The translations under genes and the position numbers were made by a program. From Hamadaea sp. (lineage in GTDB: Bacteria; Actinomycetota; Actinomycetes; Mycobacteriales; Micromonosporaceae), in assembly GCF_013362815.1 (NCBI RefSeq), contig NZ_JABFVK010000061.1, positions 1-64,000 of the forward strand: 64,000 nucleotides of DNA. The letters are read 5' to 3'. This document shows, piece after piece, positions 25,993-33,887 of the stretch. How positions within the stretch are numbered: the stretch's first letter is position 1; every line of letters starts with the position of its first letter. The notes beneath the pieces are model-generated. The model ran no database searches. It was not told the origin of the DNA and saw only the letters and a list, made by a program, of their open reading frames with translations.

Positions 25993-27544
25993 TTACAACC
26001 CGGAGCAGTGGCCCGCTTCGGTATGGGCTTCTGACTTCTCGTTGATGCGGGAAGCGTCGGTCAACCTCGTCACGGTCGGGGTGTTCTCGTGGTCACGCCT
26101 GCAACCCACGCCGGACACCTTCGACTTCGGTTGGCTGGACGAGGTCCTGGACGGGCTGCACGAGGCGGGGATCGGGGTGTGCCTGGCCACCCCGACCGCC
26201 TCACCCCCGCCCTGGTTCACCCGCCGTTACCCGGATTCGATGCCCGTCACGCGGGAAGGCGTACGCCTCACGCACGGGTCGCGGGACACCTATTGCGTCA
26301 ATGCTCCGGCGTACCGGGCGGCCAGTGTGCGTATCGCGTCGGAGCTGGCCGCCCGCTACGGCACGCATCCGGCGCTCCGCCTCTGGCACGTGCACAACGA
26401 GTACGGCACCTGGTGCTTCTGCTCGCACTGCGCGCTGGAGTTCCGGGCTTGGCTGCGTACGCGTTATTCCACTGTGGATGTCCTGAACGACGCGTGGAGC
26501 ACCGACTTCTGGTCGCAGCGGTACGCCGAATGGGACGAGATCGTCCCACCCCGCGCCACGCAGTACCTCCGGAACCCGGCGCAGGAACTGGACTATCGCC
26601 GGTTCATGTCCGACTCCTTCCTCCGCCATTTCCTGGAGCAGAAGGCTGTGTTGGCGGGAGCTCCGGTCACCACGAACTTCGTCCTCGGCGACTGGGTGCC
26701 GGTCGACCACGCCCGTTGGTCGTCCTTCGTGGACTTGGTGGCGATCGACGACTACCCGCCGGACCTCGCCGGTCGAGCCTTCTCCGCCGACAAGGCCCGG
26801 GGCTGGGCGCTCGCCGCCGGCCATCCCGCCGGACGGTGGCTTCTCATGGAGCACGCGCCGGGCTACTCGCACACTTCTTCCGGCTTGCGGCGCTCCACCG
26901 AGTCGCTGTCCTCCGTGGCTTCGGTGTATCTCGACCGGGGAGCCGTCGGGATCATGTACTTCCAATGGCGGGCCTCCCGGGGTGGGGCCGAGCAGTGGCA
27001 TCCGGCCCTGGTCGGCTTCTCCTCCCCGGTCTTCGCCGAGGCTTGCTCCCTCGGCGCTTCGCTGGCCTCACGCTCGCCCGCCGACGTTTCCGCGGACGTG
27101 GCGGTGGTCTACGACGAGGAGAGCATGTGGGCCTGGCAGAGCCCTCACCTGCCCACCCGCGTCGACTACACCTCGCTCGTGCAGTCCTGGCATGCTTCGC
27201 TAGCTGCTCGCGGTCCCGTCGACGTCATCCCCGTCGGCGCTCCTTTGGGGGGTTATCGGCTGCTCGTCGTGCCGGCGTTGTACCTGATGTCCGCTTCGGC
27301 GCACGAGTGGCTGCGGTCCTACTCAGGTCAGCTCGTGATCACTGCTGGGACCGGGTTGGTCGACGAGCATCTTCGGATGACGCCTGATTCGCTGGCCGAC
27401 CTCATCGGCGCTTCGGTCGTCGAACGGGACTTCTCGCCTTGGCTCGACACCCTTGCTCCGCTGGCGGCGGGGGCTCGCGAGGGCGTCACCTATCTCCCGA
27501 CGCTGGACGTCGTCGACCTTGAACAGTTGACCTTGAACAGTTGA
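25976..27544 (+). CDS. GH42 beta-galactosidase, C-terminally shortened
   Basis: A 522-residue family 42 glycoside hydrolase. It begins with the family opening YFGGDYNPEQWP, has the acid/base HNEYG (Glu142) and the nucleophile in LLMEHAPGY (Glu292), plus the cysteine cluster CFCSHC. The barrel and most of the trimerisation domain are present, but family members normally run 640-700 residues. The C-terminal beta-sandwich is missing here. The stop codon lies in the second copy of a 14-base tandem duplication (27518-27545). GTG 25976 overlaps the esterase end. In this operon it could remove galactose from xyloglucan side chains. Whether the shortened protein is active is uncertain. Confidence 0.88.
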   Translation: MYFGGDYNPEQWPASVWASDFSLMREASVNLVTVGVFSWSRLQPTPDTFDFGWLDEVLDGLHEAGIGVCLATPTASPPPWFTRRYPDSMPVTREGVRLTHGSRDTYCVNAPAYRAASVRIASELAARYGTHPALRLWHVHNEYGTWCFCSHCALEFRAWLRTRYSTVDVLNDAWSTDFWSQRYAEWDEIVPPRATQYLRNPAQELDYRRFMSDSFLRHFLEQKAVLAGAPVTTNFVLGDWVPVDHARWSSFVDLVAIDDYPPDLAGRAFSADKARGWALAAGHPAGRWLLMEHAPGYSHTSSGLRRSTESLSSVASVYLDRGAVGIMYFQWRASRGGAEQWHPALVGFSSPVFAEACSLGASLASRSPADVSADVAVVYDEESMWAWQSPHLPTRVDYTSLVQSWHASLAARGPVDVIPVGAPLGGYRLLVVPALYLMSASAHEWLRSYSGQLVITAGTGLVDEHLRMTPDSLADLIGASVVERDFSPWLDTLAPLAAGAREGVTYLPTLDVVDLEQLTLNS

Positions 27545-27550
27545 CCTTGG
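27518..27550 (+). repeat. 14-base tandem duplication at the GH42 3' end
   Basis: CTTGAACAGTTGAC occurs twice in a row (27518-27531 and 27532-27545) and begins a third time. The unit is not a multiple of three. The TGA that ends GH42 (27542-27544) comes from the second unit. With one unit removed, the frame would continue through the palindrome at 27557-27604 to a TGA near 27654. Confidence 0.9.
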
Positions 27551-27556
27551 AGAGTG

Positions 27557-27604
27557 GATCTAGGCGAGAAAGGGCTGCCCTGACCGCCATTTCTCGCCTA
27601 GATC
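27557..27604. repeat. Palindrome family B, copy 1 (left flank of the DUF559 gene)
   Basis: GATCTAGGCGAGAAA (27557-27571) and TTTCTCGCCTAGATC (27590-27604) are perfect 15-base arms around an 18-base loop. Copy 2 at 28610-28661 carries the same arms with the loop reverse-complemented (15 of 18 loop bases match), so the two copies point in opposite directions around the gene between them. Confidence 0.88.
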
Positions 27605-27661
27605 GACTCGCGTCATCCACAGCCCCTCCCGATCAAGCGGCTTGCGGAGGACGCTGACGCG

Positions 27662-28609
27662 GTGCGGATTCCGGATGAGCAGGCTGGGTCGCTCGATTGG
27701 CTACTTTTCGACCAATGCGGCGTGATCACGACCGCTCAAGCGAGCCGCCTCATGACGCGCGCGCATCTGCGCCACCTGCTGGACGCGAAGCAATGGCGTC
27801 GGCTGTGCCACGGCGTACTGGTGAGTCATCGTGATCTGCTGGCTGAGGAGGCCGTCTGGTGGGCTGCGGTCTTGGCGGCCGGGCCGGAGGCGTACCTCGC
27901 GGGTATGGCTGCTGCCCGCGCGGGCGGGTTGCGCGGCTCATGGCGGCGACGCCAGATCGTGGACGTTCTGCGGCCTGGGACCAGCAGCGTGCCTCGCCTC
28001 CTGAAGCGGCTCCCGCTGGAGATGCCGGCGGTGAAGGTCCACCGCACCACACGGCTGCCGATCGAAGATCGCCAGGTCGGCCGGCCGCCCCGGACGAGCA
28101 TGGCCCGGTCGCTGCTAGACGCGGCGGTGTGGGCGCTGAGCGACGAGGACGCCGTGTCGATCCTGGCCGCCGGATGCCAGCAACGACTCGTCCTCCCCGC
28201 TGAGGTACGCGCAGTCGCCGCCCGCTTTCCGCACTGCCGCCGGCACGCGCTGATCGTCGCGACGCTGGATCTGGCCGAGCTGGGCGCGACGAGCCCGGCC
28301 GAGATCGGGTTCCTCGAGCTGTGCCGACGGCATCGGCTACCCGAGCCGCAGCTCCAGGTGAAGCGACGCGACGCGAGCGGCCGTACGCGCTACCTGGACG
28401 CGTACTTCGCGGAGTTCCAGGTGCATGTCGAGATCGACGGTGCACAGCACATGGACGTTCGGGCCTGGGCATCGGACATGCTCCGGCAGAACGATCTCTG
28501 GATCGACGGTGATCGGGTCGTTCGGATTCCCGCGTTCCTCATCCTGACAAATCCGGATGAGGTGGTACGCCAAATCACCGCCGCGTTGCGGGCCGCCGGA
28601 TGGCGTTAG
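27662..28609 (+). CDS. DUF559 (Vsr-like endonuclease fold) protein with AbiEi-like N-terminal domain
   Basis: A 315-residue protein. Residues about 8-60 (LFDQCGVITTAQASRLM, then WRRLCHGVLVS) resemble the winged N-terminal domain found in AbiEi-type antitoxin proteins. Residues about 210-310 fit DUF559, a PD-(D/E)xK-related fold akin to Vsr endonuclease, with RYLDAYFAEFQVHVEIDGAQH as the likely active-site strand (split in the family as D...E.D). Such proteins are common and multi-copy in actinobacteria, and their function is unproven. GTG 27662 has GGAGGACG upstream. The gene is framed by inverted copies of palindrome family B, and copy 2 starts directly after the stop codon. No partner toxin gene is adjacent. 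Confidence 0.72.
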   Translation: MRIPDEQAGSLDWLLFDQCGVITTAQASRLMTRAHLRHLLDAKQWRRLCHGVLVSHRDLLAEEAVWWAAVLAAGPEAYLAGMAAARAGGLRGSWRRRQIVDVLRPGTSSVPRLLKRLPLEMPAVKVHRTTRLPIEDRQVGRPPRTSMARSLLDAAVWALSDEDAVSILAAGCQQRLVLPAEVRAVAARFPHCRRHALIVATLDLAELGATSPAEIGFLELCRRHRLPEPQLQVKRRDASGRTRYLDAYFAEFQVHVEIDGAQHMDVRAWASDMLRQNDLWIDGDRVVRIPAFLILTNPDEVVRQITAALRAAGWR

Positions 28610-28661
28610 TTGATCTAGGCGAGAAATGGCGGCCAGGGCAACCGTTTCTCGCCTAGATCAA
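28610..28661. repeat. Palindrome family B, copy 2 (right flank of the DUF559 gene)
   Basis: The arms at 28610-28626 and 28645-28661 (TTGATCTAGGCGAGAAA and its complement) are perfect over 17 bases. It starts on the first base after the DUF559 stop codon and ends 15 bases before the stop of the convergent DMT gene. Compared with copy 1 the element is inverted, with 45 of 48 core bases identical. It may also act as a bidirectional terminator. Confidence 0.88.
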
Positions 28662-28675
28662 CTCGGCGAGGTGGA

Positions 28676-29662
28676 CTAGCGGCCGGACGATTCCGACAAA
28701 GCCGGATATTCCCGAGTGGGCAGATCCATGAGCGGCGTATGCCCGTTCACCACCGGCCGAACAGGCCGAGCAGGAGCCGGCCGATGCGGCACGACGTCCG
28801 AAGGCGCAGGGACGTCAACGGGAGCGGACGACTCGGCCTGCGGCTCGGCGTACCGGGTGAGGGCGATCACGGAGCCGAGGGTGACGAGGAAGCCGAGGGC
28901 GGCCAGCCACGTGAGGCCGGGCCGGATGCGGTCGCCGAGCAGGAGCAGGCCGACCACGGCGGCGGGGACCGCCCCGGCGGCGTCCATGGCGGCGACGGCG
29001 GCGTTGGTGGAGCCGCGCTGCATCGCCAGGCCGAGGAGCAGCTGCGCGCTCAGTGAGTGGGCGATGACGAGGTAGAGCAGCGGGCTGCTGACGAACTCGA
29101 AGACCGAGTGCGAGGACGCGAGCGGCCGGGCCGCGACGGCGGCGCAGGCGAAGCCGAGGCCGGAGAGGGCGCCGAGGGCGACGCTGCCCGGCGCGCCCTT
29201 GATGCGTACGGCGAAGAAGCCCGCGCCTGCGATGATCAAGAGAGCCAGGACGAGACTGATCTTGCCGAGCAGCCCGAGGGGCCGGGAGGGCGCCGGCTCG
29301 GCCGCCAGGACCAGGCCACCGATGCCGAGCACGAGCGCGGCCAGCAGCAGGATCTCGCTTCGCGGGAGCTGCCATTTCAGTACGACCACACCGAGCACGG
29401 CGGTCACGCCGAGGCCGGCGGCGACGCTCGCCTGCACGAGGAACAGCGGCAGATCGCGCCGGGCGACGAGGGCGAGGAAGAAGCCGAGGACTTGGCAGCC
29501 GATGCCGTAGAGGTAGATCCGGTGCCCGAGGAGCCGGACGAGCAGGCCGGGGTCGAGCGTGTGATGCATCTTCGTCCGCGAGGCGGCGATCGATTGGAGC
29601 AGGTTGGCCACGCCGTACGCGACGATCATCGCCGCGAGGAACCACCACCCTGAGGACATCAC
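28676..29662 (-). CDS. DMT-superfamily (EamA-like) membrane transporter
   Basis: A predicted inner-membrane protein of about 328 residues with nine to ten transmembrane helices, starting with SSGWWFLAAMIVAYGVANLL. The helix spacing and LGDRIRPGLTWLAALGFLV in the last helices fit drug/metabolite transporters. The C-terminal 60 residues are cytoplasmic, proline-rich and of low complexity. I chose GTG 29662 because TACCAT (29674-29669) stands six bases before it. ATG 29659 is the adjacent alternative. The substrate is unknown. Confidence 0.75.
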   Translation of the reverse strand: MMSSGWWFLAAMIVAYGVANLLQSIAASRTKMHHTLDPGLLVRLLGHRIYLYGIGCQVLGFFLALVARRDLPLFLVQASVAAGLGVTAVLGVVVLKWQLPRSEILLLAALVLGIGGLVLAAEPAPSRPLGLLGKISLVLALLIIAGAGFFAVRIKGAPGSVALGALSGLGFACAAVAARPLASSHSVFEFVSSPLLYLVIAHSLSAQLLLGLAMQRGSTNAAVAAMDAAGAVPAAVVGLLLLGDRIRPGLTWLAALGFLVTLGSVIALTRYAEPQAESSAPVDVPAPSDVVPHRPAPARPVRPVVNGHTPLMDLPTREYPALSESSGR

Positions 29663-29758
29663 CCAGCGATGGTAAACCCCTAAGGGTCGACTCCGCCCCA
29701 CTGCGCCTGGAGGATGAGCCGAATCCTGGAGACCCAGCTCACGAGGGTGACAGGACGG

Positions 29759-30562
29759 TCACAGCGCGCGCAGGCCGCCGGGGGTCAGCTTGCCGAGGAC
29801 GTCGGTGTGAAGTTTGCCGTTCGTCGCGATCGCGCTGCCGCCGCCCGGCCCGGGACGGCCGGTCAGGTCGGTGAACGTCCCGCCGGCCTCGGTCACGATG
29901 GGGATCAGCGCGGCGATGTCCCACAGCGAGAGCTCAGGTTCGACCATGATGTCCAGCGCGCCCTCAGCCAGCAGCATGTAGCCGTAGAAGTCGCCGTACG
30001 CCCGGGACCGCCAGCACTTGCGCATGAGGTCGAGCATCGAGGCCAGCCGTCCGGTCTGCTCCCACGATTCGAGCGAGGAGTAGCAGAAGCTCGCGTCGGC
30101 GAGCCGGCTGACTCCGGACACCTTGATCGCCGAGGCCGCGGCCTGGTGGCGACCGGCGAACGCGCCCAGCCCCCGGGCGGCCCACCAGCGCCGGCCCAGG
30201 GCGGGCGCGCTGACCAGGCCGACGACCGGCTCGTCGCCCTCCATGAGCGAGATCAGCGTCGCCCAGATCGGTACGCCCCGGATGTAGTTCTTGGTGCCGT
30301 CGATCGGGTCGATGACCCACTGCCGAGCGCCGGTCGCCCCGGTCGAGCCGTACTCCTCGCCGAGGACGCCGTCGCGTGGCCGGGTACGCGCGAGGGTCGC
30401 TCGCAGCGCTTTCTCGACCGCCGTGTCGGCGTCGCTGACGGGGGTCAGGTCCGGCTTGCTCGTCACGTGCAGGTCGAGAGCCCGGAATCGGGACATTGCC
30501 AGCGAATCGGCTGTATCAGCCAACACGTGGGCGAGGGCGAGATCGTCGGCGTACCGGGCCAT
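29759..30562 (-). CDS. hisN: Inositol-monophosphatase-family histidinol phosphatase
   Basis: A 267-residue metal-dependent phosphatase of the IMPase family. The metal ligands are in GVLGEEYG (Glu69/Glu70), WVIDPIDGTKNY (Asp85, Asp88) and LSLWDIAAL (Asp215). The sequence resembles the actinobacterial HisN, which dephosphorylates histidinol phosphate in histidine synthesis. Inositol-1-phosphatase is the alternative, since the families share all motifs. No other his genes lie nearby, as is usual for HisN in actinobacteria. The ATG lies six bases after TAGGTT (30574-30569) with no Shine-Dalgarno, so it is probably leaderless. It is divergent from the histidine kinase. Confidence 0.85.
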   Translation of the reverse strand: MARYADDLALAHVLADTADSLAMSRFRALDLHVTSKPDLTPVSDADTAVEKALRATLARTRPRDGVLGEEYGSTGATGARQWVIDPIDGTKNYIRGVPIWATLISLMEGDEPVVGLVSAPALGRRWWAARGLGAFAGRHQAAASAIKVSGVSRLADASFCYSSLESWEQTGRLASMLDLMRKCWRSRAYGDFYGYMLLAEGALDIMVEPELSLWDIAALIPIVTEAGGTFTDLTGRPGPGGGSAIATNGKLHTDVLGKLTPGGLRAL

Positions 30563-30614
30563 GCGCAGAACCTATCGGATCACGGTCGCCAACGGTGCTC
30601 TAGTCTCGCTGGCT

Positions 30615-31619
30615 ATGCGACAGCGGTGGCTCACAGACGTCGGGCTGACCGTCGTCGTGCTGCTCGCCCAATCCGCGCCATACCTGTTCACCCAGCAGCC
30701 GCCGGACACGATATGGGTCTACTGGCCGGTTCTGCTCACGTCGCTACCGACCCTGACCAGGCGCTGGCAGCCCGGCGCCAGCCTTGCGGTCGCGGCCGTC
30801 GGCATCGCCGCCTATGCCGCCGTCGACGCCGGACCGTCGCAGCCCATCTGGTACGGCCCGTTGGTGATCTTCTACACGGTCGCCCATCAGGCGGGACGCA
30901 TCGAGCGAATCCTGTGCGTCATCGGGACGGCGGTCGGCGCCCTCAGCGTCATCGGTTCGGTCAACACGGCCGTTCGCGAGCTCGCCACCTGGTCGGCCGC
31001 CTACGCGATCGGCGCCCTTGGGCGTACCAGGAAGGAAATGGCCGCGCAGGCCGAGCGGAACCGGATAGCCCGCGACCTCCACGACATCCTGGGCCACTCG
31101 CTGGCCGTGATGATCGTCCAGGCCGAGGGTGGCGCGGCGGTCGCGCGGACCGATCCGGGGCGTGCGGAGGCCGCGTTCGACGCGATCTCCGCGAGCGGGC
31201 GCGAGGCCATGGGCCAATTACGGGCCGCGGTGGGCGAGCTCCGCGAGTCGCAACCGCAGCTTGCAGACCTTCATCAGCTTGTACGCACAACGCAGCGCAC
31301 CGGTCTGTCGGTCCGGTTGACCGAACGGGGACGACCGCGGCCGACGCCGGCCGAGGTGCAGGTGGCGGCCTACCGAGTGGTCCAGGAGGCCCTGACCAAC
31401 GTAGTGAAGCACGCGGGTGCGACATCGGCGGAGGTCCTCGTGGACTGGACCGCCGGCCTGCGGGTGAGCGTCTCCGACGACGGGCGCGGAGCAGGCACGA
31501 CGGCCGGCGGGCATGGACTGACCGGGCTACGGGAACGCGTCGGCGCGGTCGGCGGGCGGATCAGCGTCGGCGCGGGCGACCAGGGAAAGGGCTTCCGAGT
31601 GGCGGCGGTGTTCTCGTGA
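30615..31619 (+). CDS. NarL-type sensor histidine kinase
   Basis: A 334-residue membrane histidine kinase. Four to five transmembrane helices cover about residues 8-135, with little extracellular sequence. The HisKA_3 dimerisation domain carries the phosphorylated His156 in ARDLHDILGHSL, and the HATPase domain shows QEALTNVVKHAG and DDGRGAG. The GTGA overlap at 31616-31619 couples it to the response regulator. TAGTCT at 30601-30606 lies eight bases before the ATG without a ribosome-binding site, which suggests a leaderless mRNA. The short sensor region suggests it senses the membrane. The hydrolase that follows is a possible target. Confidence 0.92.
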   Translation: MRQRWLTDVGLTVVVLLAQSAPYLFTQQPPDTIWVYWPVLLTSLPTLTRRWQPGASLAVAAVGIAAYAAVDAGPSQPIWYGPLVIFYTVAHQAGRIERILCVIGTAVGALSVIGSVNTAVRELATWSAAYAIGALGRTRKEMAAQAERNRIARDLHDILGHSLAVMIVQAEGGAAVARTDPGRAEAAFDAISASGREAMGQLRAAVGELRESQPQLADLHQLVRTTQRTGLSVRLTERGRPRPTPAEVQVAAYRVVQEALTNVVKHAGATSAEVLVDWTAGLRVSVSDDGRGAGTTAGGHGLTGLRERVGAVGGRISVGAGDQGKGFRVAAVFS

Positions 31620-32266
31620 TTCGTGTTCTGATCGCGGACGACCAGGAGTTGGTCCGGGCCGGGTTCGCAATGATCCTGTCGGCGCAGCCCGACATGGACG
31701 TCGTCGCAGAAGTGCCCGACGGCGCTGCGGCGGTGCAGGCGGTCGCCGAGCATGCGCCGGACGTTGCGCTGCTGGACATCCGGATGCCGTTGCTGGACGG
31801 CATCGAGGCGGCCCGGCGGATCTGCGCTACGTCGGCGACTCGGGTGATCATGCTTACGACGTTCGGCTCCGACGACTACGTCTTCGACGCTTTGCGGGCC
31901 GGGGCGAGCGGGTTCCTGCTCAAGGACGTACGCCGGGACGACCTGGTCCACGCCGTCCGCGTCGTCGTCGCAGGTCAGTCCCTGTTGGCTCCGGGCGTCA
32001 CGCGTACGCTCATCGACGATGTCCTCCGCCGTGGGGTCAGCCGCCCCGTTCCCGGCCTCGTGGACCGGTTGACCGACCGGGAACGGGAGACGCTCGTCCA
32101 CTTGGGACGGGGACTGTCCAATGCGGAGATCGCCGCTGCCATGTTCGTCAGCGAGCACACGGTGAAGACGCATGTCAGCAACGTGTTGAGCAAACTCGGG
32201 TTGCGCGACCGGGTGCAGGCGGTCATCGCGGCGTACGAGTCGGGTCTCATCACTGCGGGGGAGTAG
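31616..32266 (+). CDS. NarL/LuxR-type response regulator
   Basis: A 216-residue DNA-binding response regulator. The receiver domain (1-120) has the acidic pocket ADDQ (8-9), the phospho-acceptor Asp54 in LLDIRMP and the lysine in FLLKDV. The C-terminal LuxR helix-turn-helix is at about 150-205 (LTDRERETLVHLGRGLSNAE, then VSEHTVKTHVSNVLSKLGL). It is coupled to the kinase by a GTGA overlap. Such regulators usually control the gene next to them, here perhaps the hydrolase at 32323, but no operator was recognised. Confidence 0.95.
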   Translation: MIRVLIADDQELVRAGFAMILSAQPDMDVVAEVPDGAAAVQAVAEHAPDVALLDIRMPLLDGIEAARRICATSATRVIMLTTFGSDDYVFDALRAGASGFLLKDVRRDDLVHAVRVVVAGQSLLAPGVTRTLIDDVLRRGVSRPVPGLVDRLTDRERETLVHLGRGLSNAEIAAAMFVSEHTVKTHVSNVLSKLGLRDRVQAVIAAYESGLITAGE

Positions 32267-32322
32267 GTCCCTCCCTCTCGTCGGCGATGTTCCGGGAGTG
32301 CGTTCTCGGAAGGCTGCTGTCC

Positions 32323-33747
32323 ATGCGAAAGCTCCTTCCCATCCTCGCGGCTGTGACCGCCGCTGGAGTCGCCGTGCTGGTTCCCGGCATCGGCGCGTAC
32401 GCCGGACCGGCGGGTCCGATCCCGCCCTATTCCGCCCCGGCCGGTCTGACCGCGACCGAGGTGTCCTTCTCGAACGGCGACACCGTCCTGCACGGTTCCG
32501 TCGTACGCCTCGCCGCTGGCCAGGCCGCCTCCGCTTCGGGTGGCTCGGTGAAGCGACCGGGCATCGTACTCGTCCACGGTTCGGGCAACGCCGTCCGGCA
32601 GCAGCTGGCGCAGGAGGCGGAGGTCTTCGCCCGAGCTGGAATCGTCACCCTCATCTACGACAAGCGGCCGGACTACAACCGCAGCCATCGCGACTACGGC
32701 GACCTCGCGAACGACGCCCTCGCCGGGGTGGCGCTGATCCGCGGCCTGCCCGACGTCGATCCCGGCAAGGTGGGCCTGTGGGGGCTCAGCGAGGGCGGCT
32801 GGGTCGCCCCGTTGGCGGCGTCACGCTCCCGCGACGTCGCCTTCCTCATCACCATCGGCGGATCCGGACTGAGCCCTGCGCGTACCCAGGCGTGGAATCT
32901 GAACAACCGGCTGGCCGGCAATGGCGTCGCGGACGGCACCGCCGGTGAGCTGATCGCCTCGGGCATGGGTCTGGCCGTGAGCCTGGACCAGTTCCCGGAG
33001 GCCAAGCACGACCCGGTCGAGGTGCTGCGGCAGATCCGGCAGCCGGTGCTGGCCATCTGGGGCGAGCGGGATCTGCTGGTGCCGCCGGCCGAGAGCGCGG
33101 AGATCTTCCGGCGGGAGCTGATCGTCAGCCCGAGCGTCAGCATCCGCATCCTGTCCGGCAGCAGCCACGCTGCGCGCGTGACGACAAACGGCTTCGACCG
33201 GGTCGGCGGTCCCACCGTCGGCGGTTTCGTGATGGGCGAGCTCAGTCCCGGGTACGCCGACCTGATGACCTCGTGGATCGCGGCCGGCTTCCCGTCCACA
33301 ACGGACGCACCGCCGACTCAGCGGACCACCTCGACGGCGATCGAGCCGATCGGCATCGTGGGCTACGGCCTGTTCGTCCTGCTGCTCCTGGTGCTGCTCA
33401 GCTGGCCGGTGACGGCAGTCGTCCGGCGAATCCGTGGCCGACGTGACCGTCCGGCCGGTGCCGTACCGGCTCGACTGCTGGTGCTGACCGGGCTGGCCGC
33501 GACGCTGCTGGGGACGGCGTACGCCGTCTTCGTGGTCGCCTCCGGCGGAACCTCGGTACACGCCGCGTTCCTCGGCCAGCCGTTGGTGTGGCTGCTGGCC
33601 CGGGTCTGCCTCGCCGTCGCCCTGACCTGCGGTGTCCTGGTGGCGCCGGCGTTCCGGTCGGCGCCGTCGATTCGGCTGGGAGCCGTGCTGGCGGGGGCCG
33701 TGCTGCTAGTCCCGTACGCCCTCGGCCTGGGCCTCCTGCTCCCCTGA
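32323..33747 (+). CDS. Exported alpha/beta hydrolase with a C-terminal four-helix membrane domain
   Basis: A 474-residue protein with two parts. Residues 1-30 form a signal peptide or anchor (MRKLLPILAAVTAAGVAVLV). Residues about 45-330 are an alpha/beta hydrolase of the dienelactone hydrolase or BAAT type, with GLWGLSEGGWVAP holding the nucleophile serine (GLSEGG), IWGERDLLVPP the acid, and a histidine in SGSSHAARV. Residues about 345-474 have four hydrophobic helices. The catalytic domain should face outward. ATG 32323 follows GGAAGG (32308-32313). The ATG at 32287 lacks a ribosome-binding site. It follows the two-component pair by 56 bases. The substrate is unknown. Confidence 0.82.
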   Translation: MRKLLPILAAVTAAGVAVLVPGIGAYAGPAGPIPPYSAPAGLTATEVSFSNGDTVLHGSVVRLAAGQAASASGGSVKRPGIVLVHGSGNAVRQQLAQEAEVFARAGIVTLIYDKRPDYNRSHRDYGDLANDALAGVALIRGLPDVDPGKVGLWGLSEGGWVAPLAASRSRDVAFLITIGGSGLSPARTQAWNLNNRLAGNGVADGTAGELIASGMGLAVSLDQFPEAKHDPVEVLRQIRQPVLAIWGERDLLVPPAESAEIFRRELIVSPSVSIRILSGSSHAARVTTNGFDRVGGPTVGGFVMGELSPGYADLMTSWIAAGFPSTTDAPPTQRTTSTAIEPIGIVGYGLFVLLLLVLLSWPVTAVVRRIRGRRDRPAGAVPARLLVLTGLAATLLGTAYAVFVVASGGTSVHAAFLGQPLVWLLARVCLAVALTCGVLVAPAFRSAPSIRLGAVLAGAVLLVPYALGLGLLLP

Positions 33748-33759
33748 CCTGCCCTTTCA

Positions 33760-33827
33760 GGCGTTGATCATGAACCTAAGGTCCGGCTGGGCGGTGTGTC
33801 GCCGCCCCGAACCTCATGATCAACGCC
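33760..33827. repeat. Intergenic palindrome, family A, single unit
   Basis: GGCGTTGATCATGA (33760-33773) and TCATGATCAACGCC (33814-33827) form perfect 14-base arms. The centre carries GCGGTGTGTCG as in the composite copy at 3309-3449. It begins 12 bases after the hydrolase stop and precedes the DUF2087 gene. Confidence 0.85.
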
Positions 33828-33887
33828 GCAAAGGAGCGCGCGGAAACCTGCGCGACTCCGCGACCGTCCCCGGGTAGGTTCGGAAAG

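Noticed and set aside
27662-28609. The DUF559 gene as half of an AbiE-type toxin-antitoxin system
   Set aside because: No AbiEii-like nucleotidyltransferase lies next to it, and the C-terminal domain is DUF559, not an AbiEi C-domain.
33816-33887. An earlier ATG for the DUF2087 gene
   Set aside because: It lies inside the family A palindrome, and the TANNNT signal points to ATG 33888.
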